From: Betaproteobacteria bacterium | GTDB taxonomy: Bacteria > Pseudomonadota > Gammaproteobacteria > Burkholderiales > SG8-41 | Assembly: GCA_029883965.1 (NCBI GenBank) | Contig: JAOUIN010000172.1 | Location: forward strand, 1-5,137 | DNA length: 5,137 nt | Reading direction: 5' to 3' | Program-made: the position numbers and the translations under genes | Notes under the pieces: generated by a model | What the model was told of the DNA's origin: nothing | The model's database searches: none | Seen by the model: only the letters and a program-made list of their open reading frames with translations | Shown here: one piece after another, positions 1 to 5,006 of the stretch | Layout of the letters: each line of letters opens with the position of its first letter | How positions within the stretch are numbered: position 1 is the stretch's first letter

Positions 1-972
1 GTGCAGGCGTTTGAGTATCAGGTTGTCGGTGTCACGCGCGAACAACGGGTCCCACTCCGAGCCCCACAGCAGCTTGATCACATGCCAGCCTGCGCCGGAG
101 AACAGGCCTTCGAGTTCCTGGATCAGCGAACCGTTACCGCGCACCGGGCCGTCCAGCCGCTGCAGATTGCAGTTGACGACAAAAATCAGGTTGTCGAGGC
201 CTTCGCGCGCCGCAATCGACAGTCCGGCGAGCGATTCGGGCTCGTCCATCTCACCGTCGCCGACAAAAGCCCATACCTTGCGCGCGTTTGTTTTCTGGAT
301 ACCGCGGTGTTCAAGGTAGCGCATGAAGCGCGCCTGATAGATGGCGTTGACCGGTCCCAGACCCATCGACGCATTCGGAAATTGCCAGAAGTCGGGCATC
401 AGGTACGGATGGCAGTACGACGACAGGCCCGTGCCGGGCCCGCCGGTCTCGCGGCGGTAATTGTTCAGGTGGTCTTCGGTCAGACGTCCCTCGAGCCAGG
501 CGCGGGCGTAGATGCCGGGGGACGCATGGGGCTGGAAAAACACCGCGTCGCCATTCTGGCCCGCGCGAAAGAAATGATTGAAGCCGACTTCGAACAGGTC
601 GGCAATCGAAGTATAGGTTGCAATATGGCCGCCGAGTTCGGCGGCGCCGCGGTTGGCGCGCAACACCATTGCCAGCGCATTCCAGCGCACCAGTGCGGAA
701 ATGCGCGTTTCGATGTCGAGATTGCCCGGGAACTGTGGCTGCTCGGCCAGTGCGATGCTGTTGCAGTAAGGCGTGTTCAGTACCGGCGGCATGGGCACAC
801 GCCGCGCGCGCGCCTCATCGAGCAGTTTGCGCAGCAGGTAGGTTGCGCGTTCGCGGCCGCCGCTCTCGATCAGCGAGTTGAACGCTTCCAGCCACTCGCG
901 GGTTTCAGTCGGATCGGGATCGGCGGGCATCACGCGCCAGAATGCTGCCGCGAGTTCGGATAAATCGGTCAT
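1..972 (-). CDS. aceE: Pyruvate dehydrogenase E1 component (AceE-type, homodimeric), N-terminal 324 codons, truncated by window edge
   Basis: This is the thiamine diphosphate-dependent E1 subunit that decarboxylates a 2-oxoacid (normally pyruvate) and passes the acyl group to the lipoyl domain of E2 in the cytoplasmic dehydrogenase complex. The minus-strand frame from the ATG at 972 is open to base 1 and aligns by eye with E. coli AceE along its length: TETREWLEA (about 22-30), RWNALAMVLRAN (96-107), LGGH (113-116), FNHFFRA (131-137), SPGIYARAWLEGRL (151-164), FWQFPNASMGLGP (195-207) and the ThDP/Mg site GDGEMDEPES (238-247) through NCNLQRLDGP (267-276). His116 and His149 match conserved active-site-region histidines. 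About 890 residues are usual, so roughly 36% is present. The start is fixed by the GGAGGAG at 980-986. A Lrp-family gene diverges from it. It may be housekeeping aceE or a 2-oxobutyrate-type paralogue (MdeB-like); the family call is secure, the substrate is not. Confidence 0.94.
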   Translation of the reverse strand, partial: MTDLSELAAAFWRVMPADPDPTETREWLEAFNSLIESGGRERATYLLRKLLDEARARRVPMPPVLNTPYCNSIALAEQPQFPGNLDIETRISALVRWNALAMVLRANRGAAELGGHIATYTSIADLFEVGFNHFFRAGQNGDAVFFQPHASPGIYARAWLEGRLTEDHLNNYRRETGGPGTGLSSYCHPYLMPDFWQFPNASMGLGPVNAIYQARFMRYLEHRGIQKTNARKVWAFVGDGEMDEPESLAGLSIAAREGLDNLIFVVNCNLQRLDGPVRGNGSLIQELEGLFSGAGWHVIKLLWGSEWDPLFARDTDNLILKRLH

Positions 973-979
973 GGTGGGA

Positions 980-986
980 CTCCTCC
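980..986 (-). promoter_or_regulatory. Strong Shine-Dalgarno of the aceE-type gene
   Basis: Read on the minus strand this is GGAGGAG, seven bases upstream of the ATG at 972. It is a near-perfect anti-16S match and decides the start codon. Confidence 0.85.
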
Positions 987-1051
987 GCGCTGAATCGCGC
1001 GCATGAGCGGGATACTACGCGGAATCGCACGGAACAGGATTTCGTATCTTG

Positions 1052-1081
1052 TTGTTATCTAAGCATTAAAAAGCATAGAAT
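1052..1081 (+). promoter_or_regulatory. Candidate promoter for the Lrp/AsnC-family gene
   Basis: A -35-like TTGTTA (1052-1057, 4 of 6 matches) and a -10-like TAGAAT (1076-1081, 5 of 6) are separated by 18 bases, in the AT-rich patch between the divergent genes. Transcription would start near 1088, giving a leader of about 23 bases. The inverted repeat at 1054-1090 covers both boxes, as expected if the gene product represses its own promoter. Confidence 0.45.
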
Positions 1082-1108
1082 GCTGATAACTTAGTATCAG
1101 AAAGCATT
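1054..1108. promoter_or_regulatory. Three-copy TATC-n-AGCATT half-site array, likely operator of the Lrp-family regulator
   Basis: The left arm GTTATC-TA-AGCATT (1054-1067) and the right arm AATGCT-GATAAC (1079-1090) are an inverted repeat, exact except for two inserted bases, with an 11-base centre. A third half-site on the + strand is TATC-AGAA-AGCATT (1095-1108). A further AGCAT lies in the centre (1072-1076). Lrp/AsnC proteins typically bind several imperfect AT-rich sites near the promoter they share with the target, and this array covers both candidate promoters. Repeats are seen; the function is inferred. Confidence 0.5.
1072..1100 (-). promoter_or_regulatory. Candidate promoter for the aceE-type gene
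   Basis: On the minus strand a -35-like CTGATA (1095-1100) and a -10-like TATGCT (1072-1077) are separated by 17 bases; each matches the sigma-70 consensus at 4 of 6 positions. Transcription would begin near 1065 and leave a leader of roughly 90 bases. The element overlaps the rightward promoter and the repeat array. It was picked by eye in an AT-rich patch where chance matches are common. Confidence 0.35.
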
Positions 1109-1110
1109 TC

Positions 1111-1635
1111 ATGCCGAAATTAGAGCTTGATGCAACAGACTGGAAAATCCTGTCGCGGTTGCAGGACGATGCGCGGCTGTCCAATGTCGACCTCGCGCGC
1201 GCAGTGAACCTGTCGCCGTCGCCCTGCCTCGCGCGTGTGCGGCGGCTGGAAGAGGGCGGCCTGATCAGCCGTTATGTGACGCTCCTGGATGCGCTGGCGC
1301 TGGGCGTGACGGTGTCGGTTTTCATACAGGTGCGGCTCGAGCGCCAGGTGGAAAAAGCGCTGGAGATTTTCGAGCGTGCGATCGCCGGGCGCCCGGAGGT
1401 CATGGAGTGTTACCTGATGACCGGCGATTCGGATTACATGCTGCGGGTCATGGTCGCCGACGTGCAGGCGCTGGAGCGCTTCATTGTTGATTTTCTGGCG
1501 AAGATACCGGGCGTCGGCAATCTGAAATCCAGTTTCGCCCTGAAGCAGGTCAAGTACAAAACGGCGTTGCCGTTGCCTCAGGCCGGACCTGCGGCCAAAA
1601 CGCCGCGCAGCAGGGCTGCGGGGCGGGATCGCTGA
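1111..1635 (+). CDS. Lrp/AsnC-family transcriptional regulator
   Basis: A 174-residue DNA-binding feast/famine regulator. The N-terminal winged helix-turn-helix covers about residues 7-55 (LDATDWKILSRLQDD, LSNVDLARAVNLSPSPCLARVRRLE), and the strand into the second domain follows (ISRYVTLLD). The ligand-sensing RAM domain spans about 66-150 and carries the typical ECYLMTGDSDYMLRV signature (99-113) and the IPGVGNLKSSFALKQVKYKTALP ending shown by its parts at 132-154. Members oligomerise and usually respond to amino acids. The final 20 residues are rich in Ala, Pro and Arg and extend past the usual family end. The ATG at 1111 has only a weak AGAAAG (1099-1104) as ribosome site. The gene diverges from the aceE-type gene and probably controls it and itself; the ligand cannot be read from sequence. 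Confidence 0.93.
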   Translation: MPKLELDATDWKILSRLQDDARLSNVDLARAVNLSPSPCLARVRRLEEGGLISRYVTLLDALALGVTVSVFIQVRLERQVEKALEIFERAIAGRPEVMECYLMTGDSDYMLRVMVADVQALERFIVDFLAKIPGVGNLKSSFALKQVKYKTALPLPQAGPAAKTPRSRAAGRDR

Positions 1636-1644
1636 CGATCAGCG
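1630..1644. repeat. Perfect 6-bp hairpin formed by two convergent stop codons
   Basis: CGCTGA (1630-1635), a CGA loop and TCAGCG (1639-1644) make a perfect stem. It contains the TGA of the Lrp-family gene on the + strand and the TGA of infA on the - strand. Only TTT follows on the right, so it is not a convincing intrinsic terminator. It may weakly mark the end of both transcripts or be chance. Confidence 0.5.
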
Positions 1645-1917
1645 TTTGCGGTTTGCCATGTAGCCGGGCCGTGCGCCCGGCGGTGGTCCGGCACGCTCGT
1701 CCTTGTGGCGGAAGCTGATGCGGCCCTTGCTCAGATCGTAGGGCGAAATTTCGATGGTGACCTTGTCACCTGCAAGTATGCGGATGCGATGCTTGCGCAT
1801 TTTTCCAGACGCATAGGCTGTGACCGTATGGCCGTTTTCCAGCGTTACGCGAAACATGGTATTGGGCAGCACCTCTTCGATGACGCCCTCATATTCGACC
1901 ATCTCTTCCTTGGCCAT
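1639..1917 (-). CDS. infA: Translation initiation factor IF-1, C-terminally extended
   Basis: IF-1 binds the A site of the 30S subunit and helps IF-2 and IF-3 during initiation. The protein has 92 residues. Residues 1-71 form the S1-type OB fold and match E. coli IF-1 closely: LPNTMFRV (17-24), LENGH (26-30), SGKMRK (37-42), IRILAGDKV (45-53) and SPYDLSKGRISFR (58-70). A 20-residue tail rich in Gly, Pro, Arg and Lys follows, absent from the 72-residue E. coli protein but seen in accessory IF-1 proteins of betaproteobacteria. The start at 1917 follows AAGGAG (1925-1930, spacing 7); the in-frame ATG at 1965 would put this site inside the gene, so it was not used. It lies 100 bp downstream of csp on the same strand and meets the Lrp-family gene tail to tail. 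This is probably a second infA outside the ribosomal-protein operon (inference). Confidence 0.95.
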   Translation of the reverse strand: MAKEEMVEYEGVIEEVLPNTMFRVTLENGHTVTAYASGKMRKHRIRILAGDKVTIEISPYDLSKGRISFRHKDERAGPPPGARPGYMANRKR

Positions 1918-1971
1918 CAATATGCTCCTTTTGCTGGAGTGAGTCGGGCGCAAAGGCCGATGCACGCCAAC

Positions 1972-1989
1972 GCCGGCAGGTATGCCGGC
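1972..1989. repeat. GC-rich hairpin in the csp-infA spacer
   Basis: GCCGGCA (1972-1978) and TGCCGGC (1983-1989) form a perfect 7-bp stem with a 4-base loop between the csp stop codon and the infA ribosome site. No T tract follows on the minus strand, so it is not a canonical terminator. It could slow read-through or protect the 3' end of a csp transcript, which would separate the levels of the two genes. Confidence 0.5.
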
Positions 1990-2017
1990 AGTGTGGCGGT
2001 TCTGCTGCGGGAGGGGA

Positions 2018-2227
2018 TCAAACCGCTTTCAGATTGACGGCGGAGGAACGGCCGTCGGAGCCGCGCTCGACATCGAACTCGACTTGCTGGTTTTCGGTCA
2101 GGGTTTTCATGCCGGCGCGCTCGACTGCGGAGATGTGCACGAACACGTCCTTCGAGCTGTCTTCCGGCTGGATGAAGCCGAAGCCCTTGGTTGCATTGAA
2201 AAATTTAACGGTACCTTTGGTCGCCAT
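2018..2227 (-). CDS. CspA-family cold-shock protein
   Basis: A 69-residue cold-shock-domain protein, a five-stranded OB fold that binds single-stranded RNA and DNA and melts mRNA structure. Both nucleic-acid motifs are intact: RNP1 KGFGFIQ (14-20) and RNP2 DVFVHIS (27-33). The N-terminal KGTVKFFN with an aromatic pair (9-10) is typical, and the length equals the family norm. The ATG at 2227 has GGAG at 2236-2239 with spacing 8; a frame open further upstream to 2323 adds residues unlike any Csp and was not used. It precedes infA in the same direction, so the two may be partly co-transcribed. Whether it is truly cold-induced cannot be told, since many family members are constitutive. Confidence 0.96.
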   Translation of the reverse strand: MATKGTVKFFNATKGFGFIQPEDSSKDVFVHISAVERAGMKTLTENQQVEFDVERGSDGRSSAVNLKAV

Positions 2228-2355
2228 GCCTGCTGCTCCGGAGTTTTGTGATCCACGCCCGGGATTGGACGTGGCATCAGTGACGTATGGAGAAGACCAA
2301 ACAGAGGCGCCCGCTAAGGACACGAAGAATAGACTGAATCCAACCGCCGGCGCGC

Positions 2356-2384
2356 AGTATGGACGTTCAAGCGCCTATTTGCAA
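2356..2384 (-). promoter_or_regulatory. Candidate promoter for csp
   Basis: On the minus strand TTGCAA (2379-2384) and CATACT (2356-2361) are 17 bases apart, each 4 of 6 to the sigma-70 consensus. It would give a leader of roughly 120 bases before csp, in keeping with the long structured leaders of cold-shock mRNAs. Found by eye only. Confidence 0.3.
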
Positions 2385-2464
2385 GGCATACGCCCGTGCG
2401 GTACCGATGGCGCGCCGTGTCCGAATGGTGTCACCGGACGTCGGTGCCATCAACGTGTACAGGA

Positions 2465-2489
2465 TTCCGGCGCATTGTGCAGTCCGGAA
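2465..2489. repeat. Inverted repeat TTCCGG...CCGGAA in the csp-hydrolase gap
   Basis: Perfect 6-bp arms (2465-2470 and 2484-2489) enclose 13 bases that can themselves pair as GCA-TTG-TGC. There is no T tract beside it. It could be a protein-binding site or part of a transcript structure; no assignment is made. Confidence 0.35.
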
Positions 2490-2751
2490 ATGACGCCGTG
2501 CATGTGGGTCGTGCAACGTGTTCGAAAAAATATTACCGCCAAACAATAACTGACCCGGGAACAGCTGCGACGTCGCGAATGCGCGGACGTTCGCTGTCAT
2601 CGACGGCATGCCGATGCGTGTGTCGCCTGTGCGTGACGACCGGCAGCGTGACGCAAGCGTGGTTTCGCGTTCTCATGTTGCAAACGTTCGAATGCTAATT
2701 TACGCTGCGCATCCCGGGTTTTCCATTACCTGCTGACCATCGGAGATCACC

Positions 2752-3627
2752 ATGAATGACATGCTGCGTGAAGACATGCTGGCCCTTGTTTCCAACCGCA
2801 CCAAAGTATCGCGCCGCGAGTTTGTCGCCGGATCGCTGGCGGCGGGATTCGCACTTGCCGTGCAGCCGGTATCGGCGCAAACCATGATCACCACGGACAC
2901 GGGCGGGCTCACCGCCGGCGAGGTCACGATCCCGACTGCAAACGGTGATATCCCGGCGTACCGCGCGATGCCTGCCAATGGCAGGAATCTCGCAACCATC
3001 CTGGTGGTGCAGGAGATATTCGGTGTGCACGAACATATCAAGGATGTATGCCGCCGGTTCGCCAAGGCCGGCTGGCTGGCGATTGCGCCGGAGATGTACT
3101 ACCGCCAGGGCGATGTGTCCAAGCTGAAGGACAACAAGGAGATCTTCTCCCAGGTCGTGAGCAAGGTGCCCGATGCGCAGGTGATGAGCGATCTGGATGC
3201 CGCAGCCGCATGGGCGGCCAAGAACGGCGGCGACCCGAAACGTCTGGGTATCACGGGTTTCTGCTGGGGCGGGCGCGTGACCTGGCTCTATGCCGCACAC
3301 AACCAGAACGTCAAGGCGGGCGTTGCGTGGTACGGTCGTCTCGTCGGCCCGTCGAATGACATGACGCCGAAACATCCGACCGACCTGGTGGACCAGATCA
3401 ACGCGCCGGTGCTGGGTCTTTACGGCGGAGCGGATGCAGGCATACCCAATGACACGGTGGACAAGATGAACGCGGCGCTGAAGGAAAAAGGCAAGCCGTC
3501 GATGATTCATCTTTATCCGGATACGCCGCATGCGTTTCATGCCGACTACCGGCCGAGTTTCCGCAAGGAGCAGGCCGAAGACGGCTGGAAACGGGCAACG
3601 GCCTGGTTTAAAAAGAACGGCCTTTGA
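2752..3627 (+). CDS. Dienelactone hydrolase family protein (carboxymethylenebutenolidase-like) with Tat-type signal peptide
   Basis: A 291-residue alpha/beta hydrolase. Dienelactone hydrolases open the lactone ring of dienelactones in chloroaromatic breakdown, but most family members have unknown substrates. The catalytic Cys-Asp-His set is visible: Cys171 in GFCWGGR (169-175), Asp228 in YGGADAG (224-230) and His260 in PDTPHAFH (256-263). Glu88 in VVQEIFGV (85-92) is the conserved glutamate that primes the cysteine in the Pseudomonas enzyme. The N terminus carries SRREFV (20-25), a hydrophobic stretch and a likely cleavage site after VSA (40-42), so the protein is probably folded in the cytoplasm and exported by Tat. 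The ATG has GGAG at 2742-2745, spacing 6. It is followed by a strong terminator and appears to be monocistronic. No aromatic-degradation genes are near, so the physiological substrate is open. Confidence 0.93.
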   Translation: MNDMLREDMLALVSNRTKVSRREFVAGSLAAGFALAVQPVSAQTMITTDTGGLTAGEVTIPTANGDIPAYRAMPANGRNLATILVVQEIFGVHEHIKDVCRRFAKAGWLAIAPEMYYRQGDVSKLKDNKEIFSQVVSKVPDAQVMSDLDAAAAWAAKNGGDPKRLGITGFCWGGRVTWLYAAHNQNVKAGVAWYGRLVGPSNDMTPKHPTDLVDQINAPVLGLYGGADAGIPNDTVDKMNAALKEKGKPSMIHLYPDTPHAFHADYRPSFRKEQAEDGWKRATAWFKKNGL

Positions 3628-3655
3628 TTCCGTAGCCTGGTATTCAAGCCATTTA

Positions 3656-3684
3656 AACGGGGCCCGCGGGCCCCGTTGTTTTTT
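3656..3684 (+). terminator. Intrinsic terminator of the hydrolase gene
   Basis: The 22 bases 3656-3677 are a perfect palindrome (AACGGGGCC-CGCG-GGCCCCGTT), followed by G and six T residues. It begins 28 bases after the hydrolase stop codon. On the opposite strand the hairpin is followed only by TTT-AAAT, so action to the left would be weak. It separates the hydrolase from the aminotransferase gene starting 35 bases later. Confidence 0.93.
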
Positions 3685-3719
3685 GGTAGTGTCGGGCTTT
3701 GTTGATCAGGCGTTTATTC

Positions 3720-4919
3720 ATGTCCATGCACGACAACAGTACTTCACCGGAACGCAGCGCATGGCCGCTGGCGCGCCGTGTTGAAGCCATCAAGTCATTC
3801 CATGTCATGGTGCTGCTCGCGCGGGCGCATGAGCTCGAGGCTGAAGGGCGAAGCATCGTCCACATGGAAATCGGCGAGCCTGATTTTCAGACACCGGAGC
3901 CGGTCAGTGCCGCCGGTGCACGTGCGCTCGGGCAGGGGAAGATCTTCTACACTGCGGCGCTGGGCATGCCTGCACTGCGGCGGGCCATCTCCGGGTTTTA
4001 TCGCACGCGTCACGGCATCGACGTCGAGCCCGGGAGGATCATCGTCACGCCCGGCGCTTCGGGCGCGCTGCTGCTGACGATGGCCGCGCTGGTCAATCCC
4101 GGCGATGAAGTGCTGCTCGCCGATCCGGGTTATCCGGCCAACCGTCATTTCGTGCGCCTGATGGACGGTGTGCCGGTTGCCGTTGCCGTCGGTGCTGATA
4201 GCAACTACCAGATGCGGTGCGCTGACCTTGAACGGCAGTGGGGTGAAAAAACAGTGGCCGCGCTGGTGGCGACGCCGTCGAATCCGACCGGTACTCTGAT
4301 CGCACCGGATGAACTCAGCGCGATGGCGAAATTCACGGCGCAGCGCGGCGGCGCGCTGATCGTGGACGAGATCTATCACGGCCTGGTGTATGCCGGGTCG
4401 GCACAAACGGCGCTGGCGCTGCGTGACGATGTTTTTGTGATCAACAGCTTTTCGAAGTATTTCAACATGACCGGCTGGCGCCTGGGCTGGATGGTGGCTC
4501 CCGAGCGTTATGTCGAAGCGATCGACCGGCTGGCGCAGAATTTTTTCCTGGCCGCATCCACGACCGCGCAATACGCCGCGCTGGCGGCGTTCGAACCGGA
4601 AACGCTGGCAGTGCTCGATGCCCGTCGTGACGAATTTCGTGCCCGCCGCGATTTTCTGCTGCCGGCCCTGCGTGAGCTGGGGTTCGGCGTGCCGCAACTG
4701 CCGCAGGGCGCGTTCTATATCTATGCCAACTGCTCGCGTTTTACCGGTGACAGTTTTGCGTTTGCACGCGATCTTCTCGAGCAGGCCGGTGTCGCGATCG
4801 CCCCGGGTATCGATTTTGGCGAGAATGCGGCTGCGGCGCACGTGCGGTTTGCCTACACGCAGCCGGTGGCGGTGCTCGAGGAGGGGGTACGGAGGATTGC
4901 GAAGTTTTTGGGCAAATAA
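3720..4919 (+). CDS. Class I/II pyridoxal-phosphate-dependent aminotransferase
   Basis: A 399-residue fold-type I aminotransferase moving an amino group from an amino acid to a 2-oxoacid in the cytoplasm. Typical landmarks in order: EIGEPDFQTP (50-59), GKIFYTAALGMPALR (73-87), TPGASGA (110-116), DPGYPANR (135-142), TPSNPTGT (185-192) with cofactor-ring Asn188, IVDEIYHGL (214-222) with Asp216 pairing the pyridine nitrogen and Tyr219, SFSKYFNMTGWRLGW (243-257) with PLP-Schiff-base Lys246 and phosphate-binding Arg254, and VRFAY (375-379) with Arg376 for the substrate carboxylate. Length matches the aspartate/alanine/aromatic aminotransferase group; which amino acid is used cannot be decided. The ATG at 3720 has only a weak TCAGG (3706-3710); an ATG at 3726 or a TTG at 3699 are alternatives. 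It follows the hydrolase terminator, so it needs its own promoter, which I could not place. Confidence 0.93.
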   Translation: MSMHDNSTSPERSAWPLARRVEAIKSFHVMVLLARAHELEAEGRSIVHMEIGEPDFQTPEPVSAAGARALGQGKIFYTAALGMPALRRAISGFYRTRHGIDVEPGRIIVTPGASGALLLTMAALVNPGDEVLLADPGYPANRHFVRLMDGVPVAVAVGADSNYQMRCADLERQWGEKTVAALVATPSNPTGTLIAPDELSAMAKFTAQRGGALIVDEIYHGLVYAGSAQTALALRDDVFVINSFSKYFNMTGWRLGWMVAPERYVEAIDRLAQNFFLAASTTAQYAALAAFEPETLAVLDARRDEFRARRDFLLPALRELGFGVPQLPQGAFYIYANCSRFTGDSFAFARDLLEQAGVAIAPGIDFGENAAAAHVRFAYTQPVAVLEEGVRRIAKFLGK

Positions 4920-4950
4920 TTTTTTGCCGCAACAACTGATAGTGATGAAT

Positions 4951-4969
4951 GGCCGGGGGCAGCCCGGCC
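4951..4969. terminator. GC-rich hairpin after the aminotransferase gene, no T tract
   Basis: GGCCGGG (4951-4957) and CCCGGCC (4963-4969) form a perfect 7-bp stem with a 5-base loop, 31 bases after the stop codon. A run of six T (4920-4925) lies before it, not after it, so it is not a standard intrinsic terminator. A second weaker stem, AAGGG/CCCTT (4978-4982 and 4993-4997), follows. Together they may stabilise the mRNA 3' end or assist termination. Confidence 0.4.
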
Positions 4970-5006
4970 TGCAGACCAAGGGTTCTGGAATTCCCTTGTG
5001 AGCCGC

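Larger units (their letters stand above)
2228..2751. other. 524-bp intergenic region between divergent csp and hydrolase genes; no credible gene
   Basis: Several open frames cross this stretch on both strands, but their translations lack domain-like composition, have no good ribosome site and are rich in Cys, Arg and Ser, as shadow frames are. The region holds the csp Shine-Dalgarno (2236-2239), a candidate csp promoter, the hairpin at 2465-2489, an AT-rich island around 2519-2550 and the hydrolase Shine-Dalgarno GGAG (2742-2745). A weak TTGCAA-17-TACGCT pair (2678-2706) could serve the hydrolase. An unannotated small RNA or a long csp leader is possible but cannot be shown here. Confidence 0.5.

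Noticed and set aside
1..963. Plus-strand open frame of 320 codons
   Set aside because: It is the exact antisense of the aceE-type gene, shares its codon boundaries and has no domain-like sequence; the minus strand matches AceE throughout.
1918..1965. N-terminal extension of IF-1 from an upstream ATG
   Set aside because: The 16 extra residues have no counterpart in IF-1, and they would place the good AAGGAG site inside the coding region.
2034..2549. Plus-strand open frame of 171 codons crossing csp and the gap
   Set aside because: Its first part is antisense of csp and the rest has low-complexity, Cys-rich shadow-like content with no ribosome site.
2695..3540. Minus-strand open frame of 281 codons
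   Set aside because: Antisense of the hydrolase gene; rich in Arg, His and Val as GC-rich antisense frames are, with no recognisable motif.
3699..3719. TTG start for the aminotransferase giving seven more residues
   Set aside because: It starts only 15 bases after the terminator T run, has no ribosome site and adds nothing conserved; the ATG at 3720 is preferred.
3795..4979. Minus-strand open frame of 394 codons opposite the aminotransferase
   Set aside because: Its length is striking, but it arises from codon bias of the sense gene; the sense frame has all PLP aminotransferase motifs and the antisense one has none.
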